Assembly (NCBI GenBank): GCA_937894675.1
Contig: CALCQO010000023.1
Location: 1-64,000 of the forward strand
DNA: 64,000 nt
Reading direction: 5' to 3'
Source: an uncultured Clostridia bacterium
Lineage (GTDB): Bacteria; Bacillota; Clostridia; Christensenellales; Aristaeellaceae
A program made the translations under genes and the position numbers. Within the stretch, counting starts at the first letter, position 1; every line of letters starts with the position of its first letter. Under the pieces are notes generated by a model that made no database searches, was not told the origin of the DNA, and was given only the letters and a program-made list of their open reading frames with translations. This document shows positions 35,473-44,318 of this stretch, in pieces.

Positions 35473-36410
35473 CAGCCGCTGCTTCCTTTCAACATGTTCC
35501 CGTGCTGCTGCGGGAGGTTCTCCAGTGGCTCGCACCCCATCCCGGCGGCGTATACGCTGACGGCACCCTGGGCGGCGGAGGGCACAGCCAGGCCATCCTG
35601 GGGATGATGGCCGGGACGGGTACGCTGTATGGAATCGACCGAGACGAGGCGGCCATCACCGCTGCCTCGTCGCGGCTTAAAGAGAATAAAAACTTTATTG
35701 CCATCCATGGGAACTTCCATGAAATCAAGGAGCTTCTGCCCCCGGAAACCATGCTGGATGGCGGTTTGCTGGATTTAGGTGTCTCCTCCCATCAGCTGGA
35801 CACGCCGGACAGAGGGTTCAGCTACCATGAGGACGCGCCTTTGGACATGCGTATGGACAGGGGACAGGGGGAGACAGCCGCCCAGTGGCTGGCGCGGGTT
35901 ACCGAAAAAGACTTTGCGCAAGCCCTGTATGACTTCAGCGACGAAAAATGGGCGGCGCGCATCGCCAAAGTACTCATCGAAAAACGCGCTGTCAAGCCTA
36001 TCGAGACCACCCAGGATCTGGTGAACGTGGTGGACGCGGCGATCCCCAAAGCGGTGCGCCGCAAGGACTCGGGGCATCCTGCCCGCAGAACATTCCAGGC
36101 GGTGCGCATCGCCGTCAATGAGGAACTGGATCCTCTGCCGAAGGCTCTGCAGGATTGGATGGAACTGCTGCGCCCGGGCGCACGGCTTTGCGTGATTACC
36201 TTTCACTCCATCGAGGACCGCCTGGTAAAACGGGCGTTCCAGCAGATGAAGAACCCCTGCACCTGCCCGCCCAGAGCGCCGGTGTGCACCTGCGGCAAGC
36301 AGCCCGTCGCCCGTGTGCTGGCAGGGGGTGCGATTGCGCCAGACGAACTAGAACTGACGGAAAATTCCCGCGCCCAAAGCGCGAAGCTGCGTGTGGCGGA
36401 AAGGCTGTAA
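35469..36410 (+). CDS. rsmH: 16S rRNA (cytosine1402-N4)-methyltransferase RsmH
   Basis: 313 residues. SAM-binding motif YADGTLGGGGHSQAIL, then GLLDLGVSSHQLD and the C-terminal ITFHSIEDRLVK. rsmH (mraW) is usually in the division/cell-wall cluster with ftsL; here it is downstream of valS with no division genes. It is followed by rsmI, which methylates the same nucleotide on its 2'-OH. Confidence 0.95.
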   Translation: MTAAASFQHVPVLLREVLQWLAPHPGGVYADGTLGGGGHSQAILGMMAGTGTLYGIDRDEAAITAASSRLKENKNFIAIHGNFHEIKELLPPETMLDGGLLDLGVSSHQLDTPDRGFSYHEDAPLDMRMDRGQGETAAQWLARVTEKDFAQALYDFSDEKWAARIAKVLIEKRAVKPIETTQDLVNVVDAAIPKAVRRKDSGHPARRTFQAVRIAVNEELDPLPKALQDWMELLRPGARLCVITFHSIEDRLVKRAFQQMKNPCTCPPRAPVCTCGKQPVARVLAGGAIAPDELELTENSRAQSAKLRVAERL

Positions 36411-36411
36411 T

Positions 36412-37269
36412 ATGCTGTATGTTGTGGCGACACCCATTGGCAACCTGGGGGATTTTTCCGCCCGGGCGCTGGATACACTGAGAACAGTCGGCTTGATTGT
36501 GGCGGAGGATACCCGGGTAACCCGCAAACTCCTTACCCATTTCCAGATTGATACCCCCCTGACAAGCCTGTATCGGGATAACGAGCGCTACAAAAGCAGC
36601 CAGCTTGTGGACCGGATGATCGCCGAACAATTGGATGCCGCCCTGGTGACGGACGCGGGAACCCCCGCGGTATCCGACCCTGGGGCATACTTTGTTCAGG
36701 AAGCGGCTCTGCGGGGCATCCCTGTGCTTCCCGTTCCCGGTGCCAGCGCGGCGGTGGCCGCGGTGTCCATCAGCGGCTTTGTCAACACTTCGTATCATTT
36801 TTACGGCTTTCTGCCCCGGGGCGGGAAGGAATGCAGGGACAAGCTGGCAAGCATGGCGGGGAAGGATGAAACCGTGGTGCTGTATGAGTCCCCCCACCGT
36901 GTCATTGCCCTGATGGAAAATATCCAGGCCGTGTTCCCGGGCATTCGCTGCGTGGTCTGCTGCGATCTGACAAAGCTGTATGAAAAGACGCTGCGCGGCA
37001 CAGCAGAGGATGTACTCGAACAATTAAAAAACAACCCCAAGACGGAAAAAGGCGAGTATGTTGTGGTGCTGGACGTATCACAAACCCAGCAGCTTCAAAA
37101 CACGCAAACCGCAGGCGCGCAGACGCTGGAAGCCCAGCTGTTGGATGCCATGCTTTTACACAGTCTGTCCTTACGGGACGCCATGGAGCGTCTAGCCGGG
37201 GAAGGGAAGAAGAAGAACGCACTGTATACCGCCTCCCTGAATCTGAAAAAACTGCTTCGGGACAATTAA
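36412..37269 (+). CDS. rsmI: 16S rRNA (cytidine1402-2'-O)-methyltransferase RsmI
   Basis: 285 residues of the tetrapyrrole methylase fold: LYVVATPIGNLGDFSARAL, VAEDTRVTRKLL, SDAGTP-like VTDAGTPAVSDPG and FYGFLPR. ATG 36412 is one base after the rsmH stop. Together with rsmH it completes the m4Cm1402 modification of the ribosomal P site. Confidence 0.95.
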   Translation: MLYVVATPIGNLGDFSARALDTLRTVGLIVAEDTRVTRKLLTHFQIDTPLTSLYRDNERYKSSQLVDRMIAEQLDAALVTDAGTPAVSDPGAYFVQEAALRGIPVLPVPGASAAVAAVSISGFVNTSYHFYGFLPRGGKECRDKLASMAGKDETVVLYESPHRVIALMENIQAVFPGIRCVVCCDLTKLYEKTLRGTAEDVLEQLKNNPKTEKGEYVVVLDVSQTQQLQNTQTAGAQTLEAQLLDAMLLHSLSLRDAMERLAGEGKKKNALYTASLNLKKLLRDN

Positions 37270-37301
37270 CCTTTCCGTACGGGGTTGACGTTGGAACGCT
37301 T

Positions 37302-37329
37302 TTGTTTTACGATATCATTGGTGTATAAT
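37302..37329 (+). promoter_or_regulatory. Probable promoter of the carboxyltransferase operon
   Basis: TATAAT (37324-37329) is clear. The best -35 is TTGTTT (37302-37307) at 16 bp. A TTGACG at 37285-37290 is too far away to serve. Confidence 0.5.
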
Positions 37330-37376
37330 GGAACAGTTATCAACTGGAACGAAATCGATATAAGGGGGGAATCCTC

Positions 37377-38825
37377 ATGGATCACAATGGGCAGCTGCGC
37401 GATATCCTGGAGAAGAAAAACGCGCTGCTACAAGGCGATACCCAGAAGGTGGAGCAGCAGCACGCGAAAAATAAACTGACTGCCCGGGAAAGAGTCACAT
37501 CGCTGTATGATGGCGGCTCTTTTGTTGAAACACTGGCACTGCAGCAGGATACCGGGGTGATTACAGGCTATGGTCTGGTGGATGGCCGCCCCGTTTATGT
37601 GGCCGCCCAGGATGTAACCGTACAAGGCGCCGCTATGTCCCGCCTGCAGGCAGAGAAAATTGTCAAGCTGCTGGGTCTGGCAAAGAAAACAGGGGCTCCT
37701 GTCGTTTTATTCGCGGACAGCGAGGGCTTTAAAGTGGAAGAGGGGGCAGCGGCCTTGGCCGCGTATGCCCAGGTTTTCGCCGCCATGAGCCGTCTATCCG
37801 GCGTTTGCCCGATACTGACCGTTGTTTCCGGTGCCTGCATGGGCGTCGCGGCCCACTTTGCTTCCCTTGCCGATGTTGCTATCGCGGTGGAAAAATCCGC
37901 CCTGGTGATGCCCATGTCTTCCCTGGTAATGAACGCGACCGCGGGCACTACCCTAAAGGATGAGGAGCTTGGCGGCGCTCAGATGCTGCTCAAGCACGGT
38001 GCGGTGGCGCTGAAGGCGGCGGATGAACAGCAGGCTGTAAGCACCCTGCAGAAAGTGCTTGGCTTGTTGCCCTCCTCCAATTGTGAGGGAGCGCCCCTTG
38101 AAGAAGGGGACGACCTGAACCGTTTGCTGACAGCGGACGCGAGCGATGGCTTGGCCCTCGCGCTGGATGTGGCGGACGCCGGCTCCGCGGTGGAACTGTA
38201 CCCGGGGTACGGTCCCGGATGCCATACGCTGCTCGCCCGTGTTGGCGGCAGACCCTGCGGCATCGTCGCGGGAGAACCCAAGCAGGATGCCGGCCGTCTG
38301 GACGCGGCTGCCTGCAGAAAAATCGCCCGCTTGGTTCGTCTGTGCGACTGCTATCATCTGCCGGTTGTTTCCCTGGTGATGTCCGCGGGTATGCGTGTAC
38401 CGGCTATCGCCAGACAGGCGGAACAGATGCGCGCCTCCGCGCAGATGCTCTATTCCTACGCGGAAGCCACCACGCCTAAATTGGCGGTGCTGGCAGGCGA
38501 CGCGGTTGGCGCGGCTTATGTCGCCATGGGCGGCAAAGCGGTGGCGGATATCGCCTTTGCCTGGCCAAGCGCCATGATTGCCCCCCTTACCAAAGAAGCG
38601 GCGGTGCAGACCTTTGACGCCCAGCGCCTGAAGGAAGAAGACCGCGCCGTCTTGGAGCAGGAGTATGCCCGCTCCGCCGACGGTCTGGTAATCGCCTCCC
38701 AAGGCCTGGCGGATGATGTCATCGACCCTGCCCAGACCCGCAAGCACCTGATTGCCGCCATGGAGTTGCTGTACACCAAGCAGGATGAAGCGCCTGCCCG
38801 TGAACACGGCAACATGCCGCTCTAA
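37377..38825 (+). CDS. Acyl-CoA carboxylase/decarboxylase carboxyltransferase subunit (MmdA-like)
   Basis: 482-residue divergent member of the biotin-dependent carboxyltransferase family (crotonase fold, two halves). The N-terminal HAKNKLTARERVTSLYDGGSF is the family start, with AWPSAMIAPLTKEAAV near the end. The oxyanion-hole region reads GACMGVAAH instead of the usual GxCAGGA, and the second one is VGAAYVAMGGK. It should transfer carboxyl between carboxybiotin and an acyl-CoA. AAGGGGGGA precedes ATG 37377. First gene of a four-gene operon. The acyl substrate is unknown. Confidence 0.85.
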   Translation: MDHNGQLRDILEKKNALLQGDTQKVEQQHAKNKLTARERVTSLYDGGSFVETLALQQDTGVITGYGLVDGRPVYVAAQDVTVQGAAMSRLQAEKIVKLLGLAKKTGAPVVLFADSEGFKVEEGAAALAAYAQVFAAMSRLSGVCPILTVVSGACMGVAAHFASLADVAIAVEKSALVMPMSSLVMNATAGTTLKDEELGGAQMLLKHGAVALKAADEQQAVSTLQKVLGLLPSSNCEGAPLEEGDDLNRLLTADASDGLALALDVADAGSAVELYPGYGPGCHTLLARVGGRPCGIVAGEPKQDAGRLDAAACRKIARLVRLCDCYHLPVVSLVMSAGMRVPAIARQAEQMRASAQMLYSYAEATTPKLAVLAGDAVGAAYVAMGGKAVADIAFAWPSAMIAPLTKEAAVQTFDAQRLKEEDRAVLEQEYARSADGLVIASQGLADDVIDPAQTRKHLIAAMELLYTKQDEAPAREHGNMPL

Positions 38826-38841
38826 GAAAGGCGGTTAATGT

Positions 38842-39153
38842 ATGCAGATAATACTTTCCGAAGGTGTTTCCACTACGGTTTTCACCATATTGGCTGTGCT
38901 CATCGGGCTGATTCTGCTGCTGGTTGTTGTAACCTTGCTTCGCAACCTGTCCAGGAAGAACGAACCCGCGAAGCAATGTACCGTTCCGGCAGCCGTCCCG
39001 GCCGTGATCGCCGCCCCCATTCAGCCGGCAGCGGACAATGGCGCGCTGGTAGCGGCTATCACCGCGGCTATCTCCATGATGCTGCAGCAGGAAGGCAAGA
39101 CGGAAGGGTTTGTTGTCCGCCGTATCCGGCGGGTGGACACCTGGCGTATATAA
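38842..39153 (+). CDS. OadG-like small membrane subunit
   Basis: 103 residues: one membrane helix (about 9-33, VFTILAVLIGLILLLVVVTLL), an Ala/Pro-rich linker and a C-terminal VAAITAAISMMLQQEGKTEGFVVRRIRR, a pattern shared by the gamma subunits of sodium-pumping decarboxylases. In those complexes gamma anchors the alpha subunit to the beta pump. It lies 16 bases after the carboxyltransferase gene. Confidence 0.75.
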   Translation: MQIILSEGVSTTVFTILAVLIGLILLLVVVTLLRNLSRKNEPAKQCTVPAAVPAVIAAPIQPAADNGALVAAITAAISMMLQQEGKTEGFVVRRIRRVDTWRI

Positions 39154-39188
39154 TCATCAGATTGATACATTTGGAAGGAGAGATCCCC

Positions 39189-39590
39189 ATGCGTAAGTTT
39201 CATATTAAAGTCAACGGTGTCCCTTATGAGGTAGAAGTGGAAGAAGCTGCCGCCGGCGCGGTATTTGCCCCCCAGCCGGCCGCCCCTGCAGCAGCCCCTG
39301 CGCAGGCTGCCCCCGCAGCTGTTCAGGCTCCCGCCGCTCCTGCGCCCGCGCCCGTCCCTGCAGCCGCGCCTGTCGGCGGCGAGCAGATTAAAGCGCCCAT
39401 GCCCGGAACGGTGCTGAGCATTAAAACATCCGTCGGTGCTCAGGTAAAGCGGGGCGATGTGCTGCTGATACTGGAAGCCATGAAAATGGAAAACGAAATC
39501 GTGGCTCCCAAGGATGGCAGCGTCGCGCAGATTCTCGTGCAGGCGGGTGCCTCCGTCAACAGCGGCGACGCCATGGTTGTGCTGCAATAA
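39189..39590 (+). CDS. Biotin carboxyl carrier protein
   Basis: 133 residues. A short N-terminal domain (MRKFHIKVNGVPYEVEVEE) is joined by a flexible Ala/Pro linker (about 28-64) to a biotinyl domain. The acceptor is Lys99 in EAMKMEN. AAGGAGAG precedes ATG 39189. It carries CO2 on biotin between the two carboxyltransferases of the operon. Confidence 0.93.
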   Translation: MRKFHIKVNGVPYEVEVEEAAAGAVFAPQPAAPAAAPAQAAPAAVQAPAAPAPAPVPAAAPVGGEQIKAPMPGTVLSIKTSVGAQVKRGDVLLILEAMKMENEIVAPKDGSVAQILVQAGASVNSGDAMVVLQ

Positions 39591-39680
39591 TCACAGAGCC
39601 GCAGCCCGTTGCTGAGAATGCCCCATAAACAGTACATGGGTTTTGTGATGTCCGTCTGGTTTACATGAAGGAGTGATTTT

Positions 39681-41081
39681 ATGCCAAAAGTTGGAATTAC
39701 CGATACCATTCTGCGCGACGCGCATCAGTCCCAGGCAGCGACCCGTATGCGCCTGGACGAGATGCTGCCCGCCTGCGAATATCTGGATAAAGCCGGTTAT
39801 TTTTCGCTGGAATGCTGGGGCGGCGCTACCTTTGACGCCTGCCTGCGCTTTCTGAACGAAGACCCCTGGGACCGCCTGCGCCAGTTCCGCAAGGCATTGC
39901 CCAATACCAAACTGCAGATGCTGCTGCGCGGCCAGAACATTCTTGGCTACAAGCACTATGCCGACGACACGGTGGAATACTTTGTCAAGAAGTCCATCGA
40001 CAACGGCATTGATATCATCCGCATTTTTGACGCGCTCAACGACCTGCGCAACATGGAAGTGGCGGTGAAGGCCACCAAGCAGTACGGCGGCATTGCCGAA
40101 ATCGCCATGAGTTATACCATGTCGCCCGTTCATACCGAGGAGTACTTCGTCAACCTCGCCAAGCAGATTGAGGAAATGGGCGCCGACATCGTCTGCATCA
40201 AGGACATGGCCAACCTGCTGCTGCCGTATCCGGCGTACTCTTTGGTGAAAAAACTCAAAGAGTCCGTCAAGGTGCCTATCGTGCTGCATACCCATAACAC
40301 AACCGGCACCGGCGCGATGACGCTGCTCAAAGCCGTGGAGGCGGGTGTGGATGTAATCGACACCGCCCTATCGCCGCTAGGCGGCGGCACCGCCCAGCCT
40401 GTCACGGAAGCCATGGTAGCCACCTTGGCGGGCACCGAGTATGACACCGGTATCGATCTGGAACTGTTGACCCAGGCAGCGGAAACCTTCAAGCCCGCTG
40501 TGGAGCGCCTGAAGAAGGAAGGCTGGCGGGATACGGAGATGGTGATGGCAGTGGATGTCAATACCCTGCGCTACCAGGTGCCCGGCGGCATGCTGTCCAA
40601 CCTGATTGGCCAGTTGAAGCAGGCAGGCAAGATAGACAAGTTCGAGGAAGTGCTGGCAGAGGTACCAAGGGTCAGGGAAGACTTTGGCTATCCGCCGCTG
40701 GTTACCCCCACCAGCCAGATTGTGGGCACCCAGGCTGTGATGAACATCATCACCGGGGAACGCTACAAGATGGTGCCCAACGAGAGCAAGGCATTGCTCC
40801 GCGGCGAATACGGCCGGCTGCCGGCGCCTGTCAACAAAGCTATTCAGAAGCAGATTCTGGGAGACGAGCCTGTCATAACCGGCCGCCCCGCCGATGATAT
40901 TGCCCCTCAGCTGGAAGGCTTCCGCAAGGACATCGCCGAGTTTGTCCAGCAGGATGAGGATGTTCTCAGCTACGCGTCCTTCCCGCAGGTTGCCAAGAAG
41001 TTCTTTGAAACCCGGCAGGCCAAACAGCTGCAGGCAGATCCCACCAGCTACAACAAAGAAAATGGAACCATGGTGATCTAA
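39681..41081 (+). CDS. oadA: Oxaloacetate decarboxylase alpha/transcarboxylase 5S-type subunit
   Basis: 466 residues. The TIM-barrel HMGL-like domain has ITDTILRDAHQSQAATRMR with the metal-binding aspartate, the biotin-acceptor lysine region CIKDMANLLLPY and the HTHNTTGTG metal histidines; the PYC_OADA domain follows from about residue 300. The biotinyl domain that many OadA proteins carry is absent and is supplied by the separate carrier. AAGGAGTG precedes ATG 39681. Confidence 0.92.
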   Translation: MPKVGITDTILRDAHQSQAATRMRLDEMLPACEYLDKAGYFSLECWGGATFDACLRFLNEDPWDRLRQFRKALPNTKLQMLLRGQNILGYKHYADDTVEYFVKKSIDNGIDIIRIFDALNDLRNMEVAVKATKQYGGIAEIAMSYTMSPVHTEEYFVNLAKQIEEMGADIVCIKDMANLLLPYPAYSLVKKLKESVKVPIVLHTHNTTGTGAMTLLKAVEAGVDVIDTALSPLGGGTAQPVTEAMVATLAGTEYDTGIDLELLTQAAETFKPAVERLKKEGWRDTEMVMAVDVNTLRYQVPGGMLSNLIGQLKQAGKIDKFEEVLAEVPRVREDFGYPPLVTPTSQIVGTQAVMNIITGERYKMVPNESKALLRGEYGRLPAPVNKAIQKQILGDEPVITGRPADDIAPQLEGFRKDIAEFVQQDEDVLSYASFPQVAKKFFETRQAKQLQADPTSYNKENGTMVI

Positions 41082-41093
41082 CCCAACAAATCA

Positions 41094-41120
41094 AGCCGGG
41101 GCTGCGCGCCCCGGCTTTTT
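41094..41120 (+). terminator. Terminator of the carboxyltransferase operon
   Basis: AGCCGGGGC (41094-41102) pairs with GCCCCGGCT (41108-41116), followed by five Ts, 13 bases after the oadA stop. Confidence 0.92.
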
Positions 41121-41135
41121 GCTGCGGTCCCTTTC

Positions 41136-41164
41136 TTGCAAATGCCCTGCCCTTCCCTTATACT
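41136..41164 (+). promoter_or_regulatory. Promoter of the HAD-rlmH-recF operon
   Basis: TTGCAA (41136-41141), a 17-bp spacer and TATACT (41159-41164). Confidence 0.75.
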
Positions 41165-41191
41165 GGACGCAGTATACACTTGGAGGATGAC

Positions 41192-41839
41192 ATGGCGTTT
41201 GAAGCGGTAATTTTTGATATGGACGGTTTGCTCTTTGACACGGAAACCCTGGGGATTCAGGCGTGCATCCACGCGGGGAAAATGCAGGGGATTGATGTCT
41301 CCAGGGATGTGGTGCTCAAGACCCTGGGAACGACGGAAGCCAAGTCGGACAGTACTTACTTAGCCCACTATCCGTCCTATCAGCGGGAGCGGTTCTGGAA
41401 GGACTTCTCTGACTGGATGGTAGACTATGTGGATACCCATCCGCTGGGCATCATGCCCCATGCGGTGGAATTATTAGAAACAGTCCATGCAAAAGGCATC
41501 AAAATGGGCTTATGCTCGGGTAGTCCGCTGAAGAGGGTGGCCCTGTATCTGGAAAAAACCGGTCTGCGGCATTATTTTGACGCCATGGTTACCCAGGATG
41601 ACGGCGTGCCTTCCAAACCGGCGCCGGATATGTTTTTGCTGACGGCGGAAAAACTCCAGGTACCGGCGGAGAAATGCATGGTGCTGGAGGATTCGCCCAA
41701 CGGTTTGCGCGCCGCCCATGCGGCAGGCATGCAGGCGTATATGGTGCCTGATCAGATTGCCTATCAGCAGGAATTCGCCCCCTTCACCACGGGGGTTTTA
41801 TCCAGTTTGGCGGACGCTCTCCCCTTGCTGGAGGGCTGA
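41192..41839 (+). CDS. HAD-superfamily phosphatase (beta-phosphoglucomutase-like)
   Basis: 215 residues. Motif I is VIFDMDGLLFDTE with the nucleophile Asp, motif II is LCSGS, the motif III lysine is in PSKPAPD, and motif IV is VLEDSPNGLRAA. An all-alpha cap domain sits between motifs I and II. It is a subfamily IA sugar-phosphate phosphatase or mutase; the substrate is unknown. TGGAGG precedes ATG 41192. rlmH follows directly. Confidence 0.88.
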   Translation: MAFEAVIFDMDGLLFDTETLGIQACIHAGKMQGIDVSRDVVLKTLGTTEAKSDSTYLAHYPSYQRERFWKDFSDWMVDYVDTHPLGIMPHAVELLETVHAKGIKMGLCSGSPLKRVALYLEKTGLRHYFDAMVTQDDGVPSKPAPDMFLLTAEKLQVPAEKCMVLEDSPNGLRAAHAAGMQAYMVPDQIAYQQEFAPFTTGVLSSLADALPLLEG

Positions 41840-42316
41840 ATGCCAATCCATATTCTAACGGTGGGCAGCCTGAAAGAAAAATACTTCCGCGACGCAGCGG
41901 CGGAATATCTGAAACGCCTGACACGCTATGACAAGGTGAGCGTCTCGGAAATCCCCGACATCGCGGAGCCGGCAAACGCGAGCGCCGCGCAGATTGCCCA
42001 GACGGTGGCCTCGGAGGGGGAGCGCATCCTGTCCCTCATCAAAGGGGAGGACTATGTAACAGCGCTGTGCATCCAGGCCCCGCAATACAGCAGTGAAAAG
42101 TTTGCCCAGAAACTGCAATATATCAAGGATGCATCCAAGCGCCATGTCTTCGTGATCGGCGGCTCCAACGGGTTGAGCGATAAGGTGCTCGTCCGTGCCA
42201 ACGAGCAGCTTTCCTTTTCCGACATGACATTTCCCCATCAGCTTGCCAGGGTAATGCTGCTGGAGCAAATCTACCGGGCGTGCAAAATCAACGCCAATGA
42301 GAGGTATCACAAGTAA
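41840..42316 (+). CDS. rlmH: 23S rRNA (pseudouridine1915-N3)-methyltransferase RlmH
   Basis: 158 residues, SPOUT fold. FVIGGSNGLSDKV forms the SAM-binding knot and MTFPHQLARVMLLEQIYRACKI is the C-terminal signature. The stop shares one base with the recF start (TAATG). Confidence 0.95.
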   Translation: MPIHILTVGSLKEKYFRDAAAEYLKRLTRYDKVSVSEIPDIAEPANASAAQIAQTVASEGERILSLIKGEDYVTALCIQAPQYSSEKFAQKLQYIKDASKRHVFVIGGSNGLSDKVLVRANEQLSFSDMTFPHQLARVMLLEQIYRACKINANERYHK

Positions 42317-43407
42317 TGCTGCTCAAACAGTTGCGCCTGCACGATTTTAGAAGCTATAAGCAGTTGTCCCTGACTCCCCCTGGCGGCGTTACCGCCATCG
42401 TGGGGGAGAACGGGGCAGGGAAAACCAACCTCCTGGAGGCGATTCACCTATGCTGCCTGGGCAGAAGCCACCGTACCTCCAATGACAAGGATATGATACG
42501 GGAAGGCACGGAAACCTGCGGCGTCCACGCGAAGGTGCTGCGAAACATTGGAATTGATGAGGTAGGCGTGCGGCTGTATGCTAAAAACCGCAGCAAAAAA
42601 ATGGTGTACGTCAACGGCAAGATTGTGCCCCGCATTGGGGAAATGATGGGGCATATCAACTGCGTGATGTTTTCTCCCGAGGATTTGGATATTGTCAAAG
42701 GCAGCCCACAGGGCCGCCGTAGATTTGTGGATATGCTGCTGTCCCAGAGCCAGCCAGCGTATTTCTACGCCATACAGTCCTATAACAATGTCCTCAAGCA
42801 ACGCAACGCGCTGCTCAAAGGCATCGCCAAAGGCCAAAGCCGTCAGCAGTTGGATGTATGGGACGAGCAGCTTGCCATCCGCTGCGTACCCATTGTGCGC
42901 TTACGCCAGCAAACGGCGGATAAGCTGAATGTTCTGGCGCAGAAGCATTACCATGTTATCAGCGGAAGGGAACAGGAAATCCTGGCCATCCGTTTCTCCA
43001 GCCAGCTGGAGGCCAGCCTGGATCCCCAGGCGGATTTGTTCAGGATGCTGCAGCAGGGCAGAGAGGATGACATCCGGCGGCTGAGCACCAGCTTCGGCCC
43101 GCACCGGGATGATTTGAACATCTTTCTTGGGGGCAGGGAGATTAAAACCCATGGCTCCCAGGGGCAAATACGCACCGCGGCGCTGGCGCTGCGGCTGAGT
43201 GAAATGGATATCCTGACCTCTGTCAATGGGGATCCGCCGCTGCTGCTGCTGGATGATGTGCTCAGCGAGCTGGATGTCAGCCGGCGTACGCGCCTGATTT
43301 CCCAGTTACGCAATGTGCAGACACTGATTACATGTACGGATTTAAAAGAGCTGCGGGGGGCAGTGCCCGACTGCGTACTGAATGTGCACGACGGTATCGT
43401 CAGCTGA
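42316..43407 (+). CDS. recF: DNA replication and repair protein RecF
   Basis: 363-residue SMC-like ATPase that helps load RecA at gaps. Walker A is VGENGAGKTNLLEA (about 31-44), the signature is SQGQIRTAALALRLSE, and Walker B is LLLDDVLSELD. recF usually follows dnaN near the origin; here it follows rlmH, with no dnaA or dnaN in the window. Its end overlaps the opposite-strand kinase-like gene by eight bases. Confidence 0.95.
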   Translation: MLLKQLRLHDFRSYKQLSLTPPGGVTAIVGENGAGKTNLLEAIHLCCLGRSHRTSNDKDMIREGTETCGVHAKVLRNIGIDEVGVRLYAKNRSKKMVYVNGKIVPRIGEMMGHINCVMFSPEDLDIVKGSPQGRRRFVDMLLSQSQPAYFYAIQSYNNVLKQRNALLKGIAKGQSRQQLDVWDEQLAIRCVPIVRLRQQTADKLNVLAQKHYHVISGREQEILAIRFSSQLEASLDPQADLFRMLQQGREDDIRRLSTSFGPHRDDLNIFLGGREIKTHGSQGQIRTAALALRLSEMDILTSVNGDPPLLLLDDVLSELDVSRRTRLISQLRNVQTLITCTDLKELRGAVPDCVLNVHDGIVS

Positions 43408-44245
43408 AAGGGGTATTGCGGACCGCCTGCCGCCATGCGTCCAGAAAGCTTTGGGCTGAGGGAAAACGTTTTGTTTTTTCATGGCTCAAAGCTTTTTTAG
43501 CGACTTCATACAAACGGGGCGCGGCGCACCAGCTGGAGGGGGAGGGGGCATCCCTGTCCCCAAAGAAGGTCATCGCGAGGGCGCCCATGGCGTACACCGT
43601 GACGCCCTCATCCAGCGACGCTCCGGTATGGTAAGCCTCCGGGGCAAGGTACCAAGGCGCGCCGGGCAGGCGTCCGCGCGCATTGACGCAGGGCATTTTT
43701 ACAAAGTCATCCACGCTGCACAGTGTCAGCGAAGGTTTCTGAAAATCAACCAGCAGATGGTTATCCGCTAAGCCGGCGGCGATGTAATCCCGCTGGGATG
43801 CAAGCGCCAACAGGGAGAAAACGGGATCCAGCATGGCGAGCCTGTCAATAACGGACAGCCTGCGCATGGCGTCAAAATGTTGGGGTAAGGGCCCAAGAGG
43901 GAATCCGGACAGCCAGGGGAATACGCACAGCAGCCCATGGGGCGTTTCCTCCATACCCAGCAGCGGTGGAATCGCGGGGTGGGCTAGCACCTGGTAGGTT
44001 TGAGCGGCTTTCTGCAGGCGCTCAATGGCTTCCTCAGGGTATCCCAGATAATTGATGGTAGGCGCTCCAGCGTACTTGATAAAGAAGCGTCCTTGCTCAT
44101 TCTCTACCCCAAAGCATAGGTTGCCTGATATTAAATGATCAAACACCCGGAAGACACGCCCGAAAGCATGAATAAAATCAAGGTCATGCCAGCTTTTCAA
44201 CTGTACCGGCAAATCCTGTACAAACACAGTAACCACGCTGCCCAT
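43400..44245 (-). CDS. Protein kinase-like protein with a degenerate catalytic loop
   Basis: 281 residues resembling a Firmicutes Ser/Thr-kinase family. The ATP lysine region is RFFIKYAG, the APE region is GAPWYLAPEAYHTGASLDEGVTVYAMGA. In the catalytic loop (YIAAGLADNHLLVDF) the position expected for the catalytic Asp appears to be Gly, and DFG reads VDDF. It may be a pseudokinase. AAGGAG abuts ATG 44245, so GTG 44236 may be the real start. The operon ends here, convergent with recF. Confidence 0.7.
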   Translation of the reverse strand: MGSVVTVFVQDLPVQLKSWHDLDFIHAFGRVFRVFDHLISGNLCFGVENEQGRFFIKYAGAPTINYLGYPEEAIERLQKAAQTYQVLAHPAIPPLLGMEETPHGLLCVFPWLSGFPLGPLPQHFDAMRRLSVIDRLAMLDPVFSLLALASQRDYIAAGLADNHLLVDFQKPSLTLCSVDDFVKMPCVNARGRLPGAPWYLAPEAYHTGASLDEGVTVYAMGALAMTFFGDRDAPSPSSWCAAPRLYEVAKKALSHEKTKRFPSAQSFLDAWRQAVRNTPFS

Positions 44246-44278
44246 CTCCTTTTATTGGTGGACTTATTATAACACAAA

Positions 44279-44299
44279 GCCGCCGGATGTTCCGGCGGC
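44279..44299 (-). terminator. Terminator of the cadherin-like gene
   Basis: GCCGCCGGA (44279-44287) pairs with TCCGGCGGC (44291-44299); TTTGTG follows on the minus strand. A TATAAT for the kinase-like gene overlaps the downstream side. Confidence 0.75.
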
Positions 44300-44318
44300 A
44301 TAGCGTTCCCAATACTTC

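Noticed and set aside
39256..39380. Repetitive GC-rich Ala/Pro codons that look like a DNA repeat
   Set aside because: They are the flexible linker of the biotin carrier protein.
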